Counted from the stretch's first letter, positions 25,767 through 36,108 are shown. The stretch is DNA of 64,000 nt from Marinobacter sp. 2_MG-2023 (GCF_030546935.1 NZ_JAUOPH010000002.1:1-64000); one strand, 5' to 3'. Notes: generated by a model not told the origin, from the sequence alone. Translations and numbers: made by a program.

Positions 25767-27287
25767 TCAAAAGAACCCGAGCGGGTTGATGTCGTAACTG
25801 GTCAGCATGCACTTGGTCTGCTGGTAATGCTCCAGTGCCATCTTGTGAGTTTCACGACCTACACCGGACTTCTTGTAGCCGCCGAAAGCCGCGTGTGCCG
25901 GGTAGGCGTGATAGCAGTTCATCCACACCCGTCCGGCCTGAATGTTGCGCCCCACACGATAGGCACGATTGGTGTCGCGGGTCCATACACCAGCGCCCAG
26001 CCCGAACTCCGTATCGTTAGCAATCGCCACCGCCTCTTCTTCGGTTTTAAAAGTAGTCACGCCGACAACCGGGCCAAAGATCTCTTCCTGAAAAACCCGC
26101 ATATTGTTCTCACCCTTGAACAGGGTGGGCTGAACGTAGAAGCCGTCTTTGAAATCGACATCCATTTCTTCCTTGCCGCCACCGGTGAGAACAACCGCTC
26201 CCTCCTGTTTGCCGATTTCCAGGTAAGACATGATTTTGTCGTACTGCTCCTTACTGGCTTGGGCACCCACCTGCACATCGGTATCCAGCGGATTGCCGCG
26301 TTTAATAATCCTGGTGCGCTCAACAACCTTCTGCATAAACTCTTCGAACATGTCTTCCTGCACCAGGGCACGGGATGGGCATGTACATACCTCACCCTGG
26401 TTGAAGAACGCGAGAACAAGGCCTTCGACACACTTGTCCACGAACGCCGGCTCGGCTTTCATGACATCGGAGAAATAGATATTAGGCGACTTGCCGCCCA
26501 ACTCTACCGTTGATGGAATGATGTTTTCTGCCGCGCACTTGAGAATGTGCGAGCCCACAGGTGTAGAGCCGGTAAAGGCAATCTTGGCGATGCGCTTGCT
26601 GGTTGCCAGGGCTTCACCAGCCTCAATGCCATAGCCGTTAACAATGTTGATAACGCCCGGCGGTAGCAGATCACCAATAATCTCCATCAACACAAGAATA
26701 CTGGCGGGCGTTTGTTCTGCCGGCTTGAGTACGGTGCAGTTACCCGCAGCCAGACAGGGGCCAAGTTTCCAGGCCGCCATCAGTATTGGAAAGTTCCAGG
26801 GAATGATCTGCCCGACCACACCAAGGGGCTCATGAAAATGATAGGCCACTGTGTTGTGATCAATTTCACCCATGTGCCCTTCCTGGGCCCGGATGCAACC
26901 GGCGAAATAACGGAAGTGGTCTGCCGCCAGGGGAATGTCAGCGTTCAGGGTTTCACGCACCGCTTTGCCGTTATCCCAGGTTTCAGCGACCGCCAGCTTT
27001 TCAAGATTGGCCTCTATGCGATCAGCAATTTTGAGCAGTATATTGGAGCGCTCTGCCGGCGACGTCCGTCCCCAGGCTGGTGCAGCTTTGTGTGCAGCAT
27101 CTAGAGCCAGGTCAATGTCTTCAGCGGATGAGCGCGGAATCTCACAAATAACAGCGCCAGTTACCGGGGTTATATTTTCGAAATATTCCCCTTTAACCGG
27201 AGCAACCCACTCACCACCGATATAGTTTCCGTAACGGGATTTGAAAGAAACGACGGAACCGTCTTTTCCTGGTTGTGCATAAATCAT
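25767..27287 (-). CDS. exaC: NAD-dependent aldehyde dehydrogenase, ExaC/AldA type
   Basis: A 506-residue enzyme oxidising acetaldehyde and similar aldehydes to acids; ExaC proteins have this same length. It shows the NAD-binding [17 protein letters not shown], the glutamate motif VELGGKSPN and a catalytic cysteine region [16 protein letters not shown] three codons upstream (27296) is possible, but AGAGG is spaced correctly only for the ATG at 27287. It lies 69 bp after the wax ester synthase gene on the same strand and may share its transcript. Its substrate could include fatty aldehydes, given that neighbour. Confidence 0.92.
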   Translation of the reverse strand: MIYAQPGKDGSVVSFKSRYGNYIGGEWVAPVKGEYFENITPVTGAVICEIPRSSAEDIDLALDAAHKAAPAWGRTSPAERSNILLKIADRIEANLEKLAVAETWDNGKAVRETLNADIPLAADHFRYFAGCIRAQEGHMGEIDHNTVAYHFHEPLGVVGQIIPWNFPILMAAWKLGPCLAAGNCTVLKPAEQTPASILVLMEIIGDLLPPGVINIVNGYGIEAGEALATSKRIAKIAFTGSTPVGSHILKCAAENIIPSTVELGGKSPNIYFSDVMKAEPAFVDKCVEGLVLAFFNQGEVCTCPSRALVQEDMFEEFMQKVVERTRIIKRGNPLDTDVQVGAQASKEQYDKIMSYLEIGKQEGAVVLTGGGKEEMDVDFKDGFYVQPTLFKGENNMRVFQEEIFGPVVGVTTFKTEEEAVAIANDTEFGLGAGVWTRDTNRAYRVGRNIQAGRVWMNCYHAYPAHAAFGGYKKSGVGRETHKMALEHYQQTKCMLTSYDINPLGFF

Positions 27288-27356
27288 TGTCGCCACCTCT
27301 TGTTGTGTTTGTAAATGACAACGCGGCTATGCGCGTTTACTCATTCACTGTAGACC

Positions 27357-28775
27357 TCAAACAACAATAGGTGAACCACCCGGGAATTCTGACAGTTCCT
27401 GAAGACAGTCCCCCAGGAAACCTTCCGGGTCTGCCAGTACCGCTTCATCTGCCACCACACCGAACTGGACCTGCCCGGCATAGCTGACAACACTGACGCC
27501 CAACCCGATATTACCGGCCTGAGGCACCCAGAACATCTGCTCCGTGATGCGGCAACCAGCAATATAGCGTGCCTCGGGCGTACCGGGTACGTTTGACACC
27601 ACGGCACTGGCCTTGCGGTAAAAGACATCCGAAAGCGGCTGGCGCAGGGCTTCCGGGATCAGAGTCGAGCAGGAGGACAAGGCCCAGGCAATTCCGGGTT
27701 GCCAACTTTTCTTCAGCCTCCGGGTTTCCTGTTTTATGCGATAGAGCCGCTCCAGCCCGCTCTCTCCATCTACGGGCAAGGGCACGAACACAGTGCCAAA
27801 ATAGTTGCCGAGAGCATCTGGCTCCGGCTTGAGGTCCTCAGGCAAACGACTGCGGATATCAATCGGGACGGCCGCATGCATTACCGCATCTTCTAATGCA
27901 GCGCCGGTAACCCCGAGGCGAGGACGAACCGCTGCCGCTACGCAGCTGAGCAGCACATCGTTGATGGTGACATTCGTCGCTTTGGCGATTGACCGGAACC
28001 GGTCGAGTGGAACCGGCACGGACCACCGGCAATGACGCCGACCCAGCAAGGGTGTTTTGAGATCTGACGGCGTATCTTCCGGTTCTGCAAGAAAGTCACT
28101 GAATTCATTCACCAGCTTAAGGCCATTGCGTGCCAACTGGCCCAGCAACTTAGCCTCGGGTCCGTCGCGGCTTTCCTTGTCCTCCGGCTGGGATTCTTCT
28201 GTGCTGGCTTCGCCTGTAAGGTCGCAGCCAACCAACTTCTCAATACGGCTCTTGGCCGCTGATATCCAGGGCGATAGATCCCGGGTTTGCCGGGCGCCGT
28301 AGACAGCAGGGTGTTGTTGCGGAGAAGCCGGGCAAAGACGGTCAAAAATGCCCGTCAGCGATACCCCGTCGGCATAGCTGTGGTGAAGTCGCAACAACAA
28401 TACCGCGCCGTCCTCTGCATTCGGTGCCAGCCAGAACTTCCACAAAGGGCGATACAACGGCAGGGGCTGATTAAGGCGAGCGGAAACCCACTCCTGAAGT
28501 GAAGATTCCGTGAAACGGTCAAGCACTACGTCCAGGTGGTGCCGGAGGTCAAATACCGGATCCTCCTCCCACCACCAGGCCGGCGCACGCTTGACCGGCA
28601 TGTACCTGAAACGCTCCCAGGCCATCCAGTACACCCGCAAAAACTCCCGAAGCCGGGGCGCTGTCAGGCCATCGACTCGCATCATGACGGTAATAGCCAT
28701 GGGGTTTCGGGGATTTTCCAGAGCCAGCCAGGCTGAATCCGCAGGAAGCATAAGATGCGTTTGATCGTGACTCAA
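27357..28775 (-). CDS. Wax ester synthase / diacylglycerol acyltransferase (WS/DGAT)
   Basis: A 472-residue acyltransferase that esterifies fatty alcohols or diacylglycerol with acyl-CoA to make storage wax or triacylglycerol. The catalytic motif HHxxxDG is at 131-137 (HHSYADG), with a PLW motif at 110-112 and the later INDVLLSC stretch. The frame begins with TTG at 28775; an ATG eight codons in (28751) would give MLPADSAWLAL, closer to the usual family N-terminus. Neither has a good ribosome site, so the start is uncertain. Marinobacter strains typically carry several such genes. Confidence 0.92.
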   Translation of the reverse strand: MSHDQTHLMLPADSAWLALENPRNPMAITVMMRVDGLTAPRLREFLRVYWMAWERFRYMPVKRAPAWWWEEDPVFDLRHHLDVVLDRFTESSLQEWVSARLNQPLPLYRPLWKFWLAPNAEDGAVLLLRLHHSYADGVSLTGIFDRLCPASPQQHPAVYGARQTRDLSPWISAAKSRIEKLVGCDLTGEASTEESQPEDKESRDGPEAKLLGQLARNGLKLVNEFSDFLAEPEDTPSDLKTPLLGRRHCRWSVPVPLDRFRSIAKATNVTINDVLLSCVAAAVRPRLGVTGAALEDAVMHAAVPIDIRSRLPEDLKPEPDALGNYFGTVFVPLPVDGESGLERLYRIKQETRRLKKSWQPGIAWALSSCSTLIPEALRQPLSDVFYRKASAVVSNVPGTPEARYIAGCRITEQMFWVPQAGNIGLGVSVVSYAGQVQFGVVADEAVLADPEGFLGDCLQELSEFPGGSPIVV

Positions 28776-29126
28776 ACCCGAACGTCCCCGGAAGTAGTAG
28801 AGTGGAAAAAGATGTCACCTGCATTGTGACAGACATGCACCAACGGCTCCACAAAGGCGCTCACCACCCCCATCACCGCGCACCTCACGAGGTTACAAAA
28901 AATTACACGTCTGCATCCCTACACTCCTATACTCGTTATAAGCCTTGATGTGATAGTTATTTGACCGCCCAAAAGGTCACCAGTTGACTATGGCTTGGTG
29001 ATAGCACCGTTTCCACTGCCAATACAGATTGGGCCGCTCAGGAGTACAACAGGGTTACCAGCACAACTAAGGTCACACGACCAAACTCTGAAAACAGGCT
29101 ATTGCCGTGCTGGGAGGAGATGCATT
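28776..29126. other. Divergent regulatory region between WS/DGAT and the alpha/beta hydrolase
   Basis: About 350 bases with no credible gene. It carries two inverted repeats: TGTCAC/GTGACA at 28813-28831 and TGACC/GGTCA at 28962-28979. An open frame reaching into the hydrolase from 28995 lacks a ribosome site. Confidence 0.55.
28813..28831. promoter_or_regulatory. Inverted repeat upstream of the wax ester synthase
   Basis: TGTCAC and GTGACA flank a seven-base centre, about 40-55 bp before the synthase start. The form suits a dimeric regulator. Nothing identifies which one. Confidence 0.35.
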
Positions 29127-30050
29127 ATGAAAGCAAGCCATATCCGCAAGCTGATCAAGCCTATCAACAGCGCTTACTCGGAGATGTTCTCAGGTCGAGT
29201 CTATCGCGTTGGTGAAGGTGCCGTATCGGTTAGAAACCATAGTGGCTCAGCAAAGCAAACCGTTATTGGCGTACATGGCTTTCTGGAAAATCATTGCTAC
29301 TTCACCCAGACTTACGACGCACCGACCACTGAATTGATCCTGCTGACCTGCAGCAACTACCATATTCCGGTAAACGGTGTAACACCGGAAACGCCGACGT
29401 GGGAAGTGCCGATCAAACACCTGGAAGGCACCATTGAATACGATGCGTGTATTCTGAACCAGGCCCTGACAAACCTGCCAAGCACTCGCAACATCCGCAT
29501 TCATGGCCACTCACGGGGTGGCGCTGTTGTTCTTGAAGCGATCAAACACCGGCCAGAACTCTACGAAGATATCGAAGTGATTCTGGAAGCGCCGGCCCTG
29601 CCGAAGGGGAAAATTCACCCGTTGGTCACAGCGCTTCTTGAGCCTGTCAGTCACGGCATGTGGCCCTGGCTGATTCGCCTGATCAACAGTGCACCTTCAT
29701 CCGCGTACGGACAAACATTCTTTGGGAAAATGAACCCTCGCAAAAAGCAGTTGCTGAGCAAACTGTTTTACTCAACCCGCGACCATCTGACCATTGTTCG
29801 CAACATTGAAAATATTCTTGAATGGATGGAGCGCACTGACACGGGCATATACCAGAATGTACGCCATGGCACCTTCCTGATTCCCGGAGTCGATCGCATT
29901 CTGGACCGCCCTGCGATGCTCGCAAGCGCGAGGCAAAGCCCGACCACCATGCGCATCATTGAAACCCAGGCACCGAGCCACTTCGTTACTCTCGACAGCA
30001 AGGAATGGCTGCCCGGATTCGAGTCTCTTCCTGCTGCTGCCCAAAACTGA
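29127..30050 (+). CDS. Alpha/beta-fold hydrolase, possible lipase/esterase
   Basis: A 307-residue hydrolase. The nucleophile elbow is GHSRGG (Ser129), the oxyanion-side motif VHGFLENH is at 49-56, and a late histidine (His285, APSHFVTL) can complete the triad. No signal peptide is seen, so it is probably cytosolic or at the inclusion surface. The ATG at 29127 is chosen because GGGAGGAG lies directly upstream; the longer frame has none. It is transcribed away from the wax ester synthase, so a role in mobilising wax ester or triacylglycerol is an attractive inference. Confidence 0.85.
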   Translation: MKASHIRKLIKPINSAYSEMFSGRVYRVGEGAVSVRNHSGSAKQTVIGVHGFLENHCYFTQTYDAPTTELILLTCSNYHIPVNGVTPETPTWEVPIKHLEGTIEYDACILNQALTNLPSTRNIRIHGHSRGGAVVLEAIKHRPELYEDIEVILEAPALPKGKIHPLVTALLEPVSHGMWPWLIRLINSAPSSAYGQTFFGKMNPRKKQLLSKLFYSTRDHLTIVRNIENILEWMERTDTGIYQNVRHGTFLIPGVDRILDRPAMLASARQSPTTMRIIETQAPSHFVTLDSKEWLPGFESLPAAAQN

Positions 30051-30134
30051 CCGGGCTTACTGCACCCTCGCTTTTCCTACGGTAAACTACCCGGCTATAT
30101 TCAAACCTGCACTCAGACCTACCGGAGCTGGCCC

Positions 30135-30884
30135 ATGTATCGTGAGCGCCTTGTTGGCACGGAAGTGCGCTCAGAAAGCGCCCGCCGCTTACAGCAGCTG
30201 CTACTGGATTATCACGACTTTCGGCAACAGAAAGCGGACCACCGGCTCCTCGACAGTGCACTCACCGTTGCAGACTGGCAGGCCAGGCGCCTGAAGCTGA
30301 CCCACCAGGACCTGTATCAGCACCCTGGCTATCAGGCTGGCCTGGAGTTCCTGCTCACGGACCTTTATGCCCCCGCCAGCATGACACGGCGCGACGACAA
30401 TATAGATCGGGTGTTCCCCAAAATGGTCAAGTGGTTGCCTGACCACTTGCTGGAAACACTCGCCGGGCTGGTGGAGCTGAACCTGATTACCCAGCAGCTG
30501 GATCTTGAGCTGGCAGAACTGCTCGATGAACGCGACATACACGCCGAATCGCTAACGCCTGAACGTTACTGCGATGTTTACCGAGCAAGCCAGAAACTGG
30601 AACAGCGCAGACAGCAAGTGGTGCTGGTCGCCGATGTGGGGCAACAGCTTGACCGATATGTGCGTAATCGCACCTTGGGCTGGCTGCTCTCAATGAGCCG
30701 GACACCTGCAGAAATGGCTGACCTGAGCGATCTGCACGATTTTCTTCACAGAGGGTATTCGGCATTTCGCAGAATGGACAAGGTTAACCTGCTGATCGAC
30801 CGGCTGGTCACCCGGGAGCAGCAAATTATGGACAACATTCTCAACGGTCGCCCGGACCCATTTGTGCTCCCGAACGACCTTTAA
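30135..30884 (+). CDS. FFLEELY-motif family protein, function unknown
   Basis: A 249-residue, mostly alpha-helical soluble protein with no signal or membrane segment. The segment GLEFLLTDLYAPASMTRRD resembles the conserved motif that gives the FFLEELY family its name, a group seen in gammaproteobacteria near PHA or ubiE genes. No catalytic residues can be proposed. GGAG lies eight bases before the ATG. It is 84 bp after the hydrolase on the same strand, so co-transcription is possible. The family call is from memory of the motif. Confidence 0.7.
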   Translation: MYRERLVGTEVRSESARRLQQLLLDYHDFRQQKADHRLLDSALTVADWQARRLKLTHQDLYQHPGYQAGLEFLLTDLYAPASMTRRDDNIDRVFPKMVKWLPDHLLETLAGLVELNLITQQLDLELAELLDERDIHAESLTPERYCDVYRASQKLEQRRQQVVLVADVGQQLDRYVRNRTLGWLLSMSRTPAEMADLSDLHDFLHRGYSAFRRMDKVNLLIDRLVTREQQIMDNILNGRPDPFVLPNDL

Positions 30885-30925
30885 CAGCCCATGAGCGCCT
30901 TATTTCAATCCACTCATGGTGTGTC

Positions 30926-31204
30926 TCAGGCTTTCAAAATCTGATCAAGCTGGCTATGAATCTCCTGCTCGATCCGCGATTTGAAAGGCCGCAATAACAT
31001 GCCCAGTTCCAGGTGCACATTAAGGTCATCGTCGGTAATGTTCAGATGACCTTTAACGCCCGAGCGTTTGAACTTGAGGTGATCTCCTTCCCACTGATAG
31101 TCGAGCTCGAACTTGCTGGAGAGGTCCTTGGCAAGTGTTTCCGCCGCTTCGCGGGCATGGTCTTTATCAAGAGTGTGGGCGCGATGTACATCGATTACGG
31201 ACAT
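30926..31204 (-). CDS. PHA-system small protein (PHA_gran_rgn family)
   Basis: A 92-residue protein matching the polyhydroxyalkanoic acid system family in length and in the pattern HTLDKDHAREAAETLAKDL then VHLELGMLLRPFKSRIEQEI. In pseudomonads it is encoded close to PHA granule genes and ubiE, as here. No PHA synthase is in this window. It is divergent from ubiE and convergent with the FFLEELY gene. Confidence 0.85.
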   Translation of the reverse strand: MSVIDVHRAHTLDKDHAREAAETLAKDLSSKFELDYQWEGDHLKFKRSGVKGHLNITDDDLNVHLELGMLLRPFKSRIEQEIHSQLDQILKA

Positions 31205-31271
31205 GAATCAGTTTTCTCTTCAAAATTGAAAGGTTTTATAGTGTAAGTCGGTATTTAACGTCTAGCCACCC

Positions 31272-31299
31272 TTGTAGCAACCCCGCCAAGCGTTAGAAT
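31272..31299 (+). promoter_or_regulatory. Candidate sigma-70 promoter for ubiE
   Basis: TTGTAG and TAGAAT are separated by 16 bases. The -10 ends 31 bases before the ubiE start. No competing hexamers of equal quality were seen in this short intergenic region. Confidence 0.5.
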
Positions 31300-31330
31300 A
31301 CGGGGTTCAGATTCTGACAGGACATGCCCC

Positions 31331-32113
31331 ATGAGCGATCAACAAACGCCGGCCAGTTCCAATAACGGCCAGGATGACGTCACCCATTTCGGTTTCCGGA
31401 ATGTACCCAAGAGCCAGAAGGCCGGCCAGGTCGCCGAAGTGTTTCACAGCGTGGCGGGCAAATACGATCTCATGAACGACCTCATGTCCATGGGCATCCA
31501 TCGGTTGTGGAAGCGTTTCACCATCGAGCTGTCCGGCGTGCGCCCTGGCCACCAGGTGCTCGATATTGCTGGCGGAACCGGCGACCTGACCATGAAGTTC
31601 TCTGATCTGGTCGGGCCTGACGGCAAAGTGGTTCTTGCCGACATCAACGCCTCCATGCTGCAGGTTGGCCGGAGCCGCCTGACCGATCGCGGCTATGCCG
31701 GCAACATCGAATACGTGCAAGCCGATGCCGAGCACCTGCCTTTCCCCGACAACAACTTCAACGCGGTTTCTATTGCCTTCGGCCTGCGCAATGTGACCGA
31801 CAAGGATCAGGCGCTTCGGGATATGACCCGCGTGCTGAAGCCTGGCGGAAAACTCATGGTGCTGGAATTTTCCAAACCCTCCAACCCGCTACTCAGCAAA
31901 GCCTACGATACATACTCCTTCACCGCCCTGCCGCTGATCGGCCAGCTTATCGCCGGCGACAGCGAGAGTTATAAGTACCTGGCCGAGTCCATTCGCATGC
32001 ACCCGGACCAGGAGACGCTCAAGGGCATGATGGAAAACGCAGGCCTCGTGAACTGCAAGTATTACAACATGACCGGCGGCATTGTTGCCCTGCATGTTGG
32101 AATCAAACCCTGA
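31331..32113 (+). CDS. ubiE: Ubiquinone/menaquinone methyltransferase
   Basis: A 260-residue SAM-dependent C-methyltransferase of ubiquinone synthesis. The SAM motif [15 protein letters not shown] (about 77-91) and UbiE signatures [17 protein letters not shown] and [17 protein letters not shown] are clear. AGGA lies eight bases before the ATG. Its TGA stop overlaps the ubiJ start by one base (TGATG). Confidence 0.97.
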   Translation: MSDQQTPASSNNGQDDVTHFGFRNVPKSQKAGQVAEVFHSVAGKYDLMNDLMSMGIHRLWKRFTIELSGVRPGHQVLDIAGGTGDLTMKFSDLVGPDGKVVLADINASMLQVGRSRLTDRGYAGNIEYVQADAEHLPFPDNNFNAVSIAFGLRNVTDKDQALRDMTRVLKPGGKLMVLEFSKPSNPLLSKAYDTYSFTALPLIGQLIAGDSESYKYLAESIRMHPDQETLKGMMENAGLVNCKYYNMTGGIVALHVGIKP

Positions 32114-32754
32114 TGTTCCCTGGCCCGACCCTGCTTGCGGCAATAACCGCCATAATCGAGCGGGCACTGAACCAGGCGCTGGAACTGGATCCTGCTGGCC
32201 AGAAGGCGTTGCTGGCAGCGCTTGAAGGGCCTGTCCAGTTCCGCATGACCGACCCTCTGCTCCTTACCTTTTCTCTGCACAGAACAGGCAATCAGGTGCA
32301 GGTGCGAAGCCAGCCTGTAGATCAACCAGCACTGGAGATCAGCGGCAAGCCCCTGGCTTTCGCCGCACTGGCAACAGGCGATAACCGTGTATTCACGGAA
32401 AAGCGCCTCGACGTCGTCGGCGATACAAACCTCGCACACCAGTTCCAGCGGGCGCTGGATCAGCTCAACCCAGACTGGGAAGCTGCCATGGCAAGACACA
32501 TTGGCGACATGCCTGCCCACTTTATCGGCAAACGTATTCGCAACTCGGTAAGCTGGAGCCGCCAGGCTTTCACCACGCTGAACGCTAATATTGAAGAATA
32601 CGTGCACGAAGAGAGCCGCGCCCTGCCCGGCAGACGTGAACTGGAAGCCACGTTCGAGGATATTGATTCCCTGAGCCTGCGTACCGAACGCCTGGAAGCT
32701 CGCGTTAACCAAATCGAAAGCCGCAGCAATACTGACCAACCGGAGACTCCGTGA
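32113..32754 (+). CDS. ubiJ: Ubiquinone biosynthesis accessory factor UbiJ
   Basis: A 213-residue protein with an N-terminal SCP2-like lipid-binding domain (about 15-115) and a C-terminal coiled coil ([15 protein letters not shown]). UbiJ, with UbiK, organises the soluble Ubi complex and binds hydrophobic intermediates. It overlaps ubiE by one base and ubiB by four. Confidence 0.93.
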   Translation: MFPGPTLLAAITAIIERALNQALELDPAGQKALLAALEGPVQFRMTDPLLLTFSLHRTGNQVQVRSQPVDQPALEISGKPLAFAALATGDNRVFTEKRLDVVGDTNLAHQFQRALDQLNPDWEAAMARHIGDMPAHFIGKRIRNSVSWSRQAFTTLNANIEEYVHEESRALPGRRELEATFEDIDSLSLRTERLEARVNQIESRSNTDQPETP

Positions 32755-34394
32755 CCCGCCTGCAACGCCTGTTTCGAATTTTCTGGGTATTCTGCCGTTA
32801 CCGGTTGGACATATTTTTGCCAATGGCGGAACTTCCCGCACCGCTGAAATTATTTTTCCTGCTGGCTCCCTGGCACCTTTTCCCGCAGCCGAAGCTTGAT
32901 CGTGGCGACCGGCTGCGCCTGGCTCTGGAAGAGCTCGGGCCCGTCTTCGTCAAGTTTGGACAGATTCTTTCCACGCGCCGTGACTTGCTACCAGACGACA
33001 TGGCGGAATCACTCAAAACCCTGCAGGATCGGGTGCCACCGTTCTCCAGCGACACGGCCCGCCAAATCATTGAGACCTCCCTCGGCGCGCCGGTTTCCGA
33101 ATTGTTCAAAGCGTTCAGCGCTGACCCCATGGCGTCCGCATCCGTAGCCCAGGTTCATGCGGCTACGCTGTTGAATGGTCAGGAAGTGGTTGTGAAAGTG
33201 CTGCGCCCCGGCATCGAAAAAGTCATCCGCCAGGATCTGGCCCTGATGTATCTGATGGCCAACCTGCTGGAAAAATACTGGACCGAAGGCAAGCGACTGC
33301 ACCCGGTAGAAGTGGTTGAAGATTACGACTCGACCATTCACGACGAACTGGACCTGCAGCGGGAAGCCGCCAATGCCAGCCAGCTGCGTCGCAATTTCGA
33401 GAATTCCCCGCTGATCTATATCCCCTTCATCGATTGGGATTACACCCGAAAGTCCGTAATGGTGATGGAGCGTATCCATGGCATTCCCATTGCCGATGTT
33501 CCGGCTCTGAAAGCGGCGGGCGTAAATCTGAAGGTTCTCGCAGAAAAAGGCGTCGAGATTTTCTTCACCCAGGTCTTTCGCGACAGTTTTTTTCACGCCG
33601 ACATGCACCCGGGCAACATTTTTGTAGACGTTACCAATCCGGCTGACCCGAAATATATCGCGATTGATTTTGGCATTGTCGGCACCCTGGCACCGGATGA
33701 TCAAAGCTACCTTGCGCGCAACCTGCTGGCCTTTTTCCGGCGCGACTACAGGCAAGTGGCGCAACTCCATATCCAGTCTGGCTGGGTGCCGCCGGATACC
33801 CGGGTGAACGAGTTTGAGGCCGCCATCCGTACCGTATGCGAGCCAATTTTTGAAAAGCCCCTGAAGGACATTTCCTTCGGTCACTTCCTGCTCCGGCTTT
33901 TCCAGACTGCCCGCCGGTTTAACATGGAGGTGCAACCACAACTGGTTCTGCTGCAAAAAACCCTGCTTAACGTGGAAGGTCTGGGCCGACAGCTCTATCC
34001 GGAGCTCGATCTGTGGAGCACCGCACAGCCGTTCCTGGAAGGCTGGATGCGCAAGCGGATAGGGCCGGCCGGCCTGATCAAGTCCCTGCAGACTCACCTG
34101 CCTTCATGGCTGGAACAGTCTCCGGAAATGCCTCAACTGGTCCACGACGCACTGTTACAACTCCGCAGCGCGGGCCCAACCGAGAAACAAAACCAGGACA
34201 CTCTGGCGCTACTCCGGGAGCAACAGCTGAGAACCGACCGACTCTGGCGCCGGGGAATAGCAGTCCTCGCTCTGGTTGCCACCGCCATTGTCGGCACCCA
34301 TCCGGAAGCCCGCGATTGGGCAGAGAATGCGCCCATCTGGACCTGGGCCGTTCTGGCATGTGCCGGTGCATTGGTGATACGCGGCAGCCGCTAA
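32751..34394 (+). CDS. ubiB: UbiB family atypical kinase/ATPase of ubiquinone synthesis
   Basis: A 547-residue membrane-associated kinase-like protein. The family-specific KxGQ helix ([18 protein letters not shown]), the catalytic-loop equivalent [12 protein letters not shown] and the metal-binding AIDFGIVG are present. Two hydrophobic segments end the protein. The start is GTG, overlapping the ubiJ stop (GTGA). It is thought to use ATP to extract or present ubiquinone intermediates. Confidence 0.96.
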   Translation: MTRLQRLFRIFWVFCRYRLDIFLPMAELPAPLKLFFLLAPWHLFPQPKLDRGDRLRLALEELGPVFVKFGQILSTRRDLLPDDMAESLKTLQDRVPPFSSDTARQIIETSLGAPVSELFKAFSADPMASASVAQVHAATLLNGQEVVVKVLRPGIEKVIRQDLALMYLMANLLEKYWTEGKRLHPVEVVEDYDSTIHDELDLQREAANASQLRRNFENSPLIYIPFIDWDYTRKSVMVMERIHGIPIADVPALKAAGVNLKVLAEKGVEIFFTQVFRDSFFHADMHPGNIFVDVTNPADPKYIAIDFGIVGTLAPDDQSYLARNLLAFFRRDYRQVAQLHIQSGWVPPDTRVNEFEAAIRTVCEPIFEKPLKDISFGHFLLRLFQTARRFNMEVQPQLVLLQKTLLNVEGLGRQLYPELDLWSTAQPFLEGWMRKRIGPAGLIKSLQTHLPSWLEQSPEMPQLVHDALLQLRSAGPTEKQNQDTLALLREQQLRTDRLWRRGIAVLALVATAIVGTHPEARDWAENAPIWTWAVLACAGALVIRGSR

Positions 34395-34519
34395 ATTGGT
34401 CAGCTTTGCTACGATTCCGGGGCCTCGCTGACGACCTTTGGTTTCGCGATAAAGAACTATGTGATTGAATGGAACCTTTGGCACCCTAATCATCCCTGTG
34501 TTCGAAATGGAGTTTTTTC

Positions 34520-34897
34520 ATGCAGCCCAAGCAAATCGTGGCGCAGTACATCGCGGACATCCATGCCCAGCGTTTTGATGAGGCAAAAGCCCTTCTGGTT
34601 GATGAGGGCTTCGAATATGTGGGGCCGAATATGCGCTTCCTCAATCCGGATGACATGATGACCTACCAATTCGGTATGGCCGCCATTCAGAAAGATCTTA
34701 TCCTGCGCCAGCTTAGTGCCGACGGGGAGCATGTGTTCGCAATCCTGGATTACCAGACCAACTTTGAACCGATCGGCGACGTGCGCCTTGCGATCTGGTT
34801 TCGTGTTCAGGACGACAAAATCCAGACAGTTGAAGCTTTCTATAATGCTGCAGTTGTTGAAAACATGCTGGGAGGTAACCTTCCATCGGCCGGCTAA
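34520..34897 (+). CDS. SnoaL/NTF2-like small protein
   Basis: A 125-residue protein with the alpha+beta-barrel character of the SnoaL/NTF2 fold (IVAQYIADIHAQRFDEAKALL at the start, then FRVQDDKIQTVEAFYN near the end). Such domains serve as small isomerases, hydrolases or binding modules, and no catalytic residue can be assigned. It is set between ubiB and hisI, which are usually neighbours, so it looks like an extra gene in a conserved block. Confidence 0.75.
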   Translation: MQPKQIVAQYIADIHAQRFDEAKALLVDEGFEYVGPNMRFLNPDDMMTYQFGMAAIQKDLILRQLSADGEHVFAILDYQTNFEPIGDVRLAIWFRVQDDKIQTVEAFYNAAVVENMLGGNLPSAG

Positions 34898-35014
34898 CTC
34901 AATGAAGCTCAGAGCGGGCCAAGATGGTAAGCGTAGAGAAAAGATGCCACCGGCTTCTCGCTCGCCCTTTAGTTTACGGCAACTTTCAGCATGCAGTACT
35001 CGGGATTCATAAAA

Positions 35015-35431
35015 ATGAAAGATGTACCTTATAATCTAGCCAACCTCGATTGGCTTGAAGCTGTCCGGTGGACGGCGGATGGACTCGTTCCGGCAATTGC
35101 TCAGGATGCTGTCACCGGCGACATTCTGATGATGGCCTGGATGAATCGCGAATCACTTCGCCTCACCGCGGAAGAGGGCCAGGCTGTTTACTGGTCTCGA
35201 TCGCGAGGCAAGCTCTGGCGCAAGGGTGAAACCTCGGGACACCAGCAGGTAGTAAAGGACATTCGCCTCGATTGCGATGAGGATGTGATCTTGCTGAAAG
35301 TGGAACAAAAGGGTGGAATCGCCTGCCACACTGGTCGACGCAGCTGTTTTTATCGCTCCCTGAAAGACGGAAAGTGGACCAGTGTCGACCCGGTGATTAA
35401 AGATCCAGACGCCATTTATGGCAAGAACTGA
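35015..35431 (+). CDS. hisI: Phosphoribosyl-AMP cyclohydrolase
   Basis: A 138-residue enzyme of histidine synthesis opening the adenine ring of PR-AMP. The metal-binding pattern [13 protein letters not shown] and the [15 protein letters not shown] stretch with its cysteines are complete. An ATG eight codons upstream (34991) is open, but the family N-terminus ([21 protein letters not shown]) fits 35015. HisE is a separate gene just downstream, not fused as in enterobacteria. Confidence 0.95.
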   Translation: MKDVPYNLANLDWLEAVRWTADGLVPAIAQDAVTGDILMMAWMNRESLRLTAEEGQAVYWSRSRGKLWRKGETSGHQQVVKDIRLDCDEDVILLKVEQKGGIACHTGRRSCFYRSLKDGKWTSVDPVIKDPDAIYGKN

Positions 35432-35443
35432 GGAGTGTGTGCA

Positions 35444-35773
35444 GTGAGCGATGTTCTGGAAAACCTGACGCAGGTTCTGGAAGCCCGTAAATCAGCCGAC
35501 CCGGAGAAATCCTACGTCGCCAGCCTCCATGCGAAAGGCCTGAACAAGATTCTGGAAAAGGTTGGCGAGGAGTGCACGGAGACATTGTTGGCCGCCAAGG
35601 ACGCAGAACACTCCGGAAATACCCGGGCCGTGGTCAGCGAAACTGCGGATCTCTGGTTTCACAGCATGGTCATGCTTTCCAATCTGGGCTTGTCTTCCAA
35701 GGACATTCTGGACGAGCTGGCCAGCCGGTTTGATCTTTCCGGCCTTGAAGAGAAAGCGTCCCGAAGCCAATAA
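35444..35773 (+). CDS. hisE: Phosphoribosyl-ATP pyrophosphatase
   Basis: A 109-residue MazG-like enzyme converting PR-ATP to PR-AMP in histidine synthesis. [23 protein letters not shown] is the family core with the acidic metal ligands. The start is GTG at 35444, with AGGAG eight bases before it; a GTG three codons upstream overlaps that ribosome site and is less likely. It follows hisI by 12 bp. Confidence 0.94.
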   Translation: MSDVLENLTQVLEARKSADPEKSYVASLHAKGLNKILEKVGEECTETLLAAKDAEHSGNTRAVVSETADLWFHSMVMLSNLGLSSKDILDELASRFDLSGLEEKASRSQ

Positions 35774-35863
35774 GTCGCGATACCCCTTTGGAGGGGTTTC
35801 CGCGAACAGCCCCCGGTAACGTACAATACCGACAAACAGAAACATTTAAACGAGGACCCCGTA

Positions 35864-36097
35864 ATGGGCATCAGTATCTGGCAACTTCTTATCGTACTGG
35901 GCATCGTCATCCTGTTGTTCGGAACTAAAAAACTCCGCAACATCGGCACTGATCTTGGTGGCGCCATTCGCGGCTTTAAAAAGTCCATGAATGACGAAGA
36001 CACCAAGTCCGAAGACCCGGACTCTCTGGAAGCTCAGGCCGATGAGCAAACACGGCAAGCAGCTGAAGAGAAGCCCAGGGATAAAACCAAAAGCTGA
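35864..36097 (+). CDS. tatA: Sec-independent translocase subunit TatA
   Basis: A 77-residue protein with a short N-terminal membrane helix ([16 protein letters not shown]), the FGxxKLRxxG hinge and an amphipathic helix, then a charged tail. TatA forms the size-variable pore for folded, twin-arginine substrates such as the SorA protein in this window. Tat genes follow hisIE, as in pseudomonads. Confidence 0.95.
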   Translation: MGISIWQLLIVLGIVILLFGTKKLRNIGTDLGGAIRGFKKSMNDEDTKSEDPDSLEAQADEQTRQAAEEKPRDKTKS

Positions 36098-36108
36098 GAC
36101 CAGACAGA

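Noticed and set aside
33009..34097. 362-codon open frame antisense to ubiB
   Set aside because: Shadow of a conserved gene with no start signals; the product looks like reverse-complement noise.
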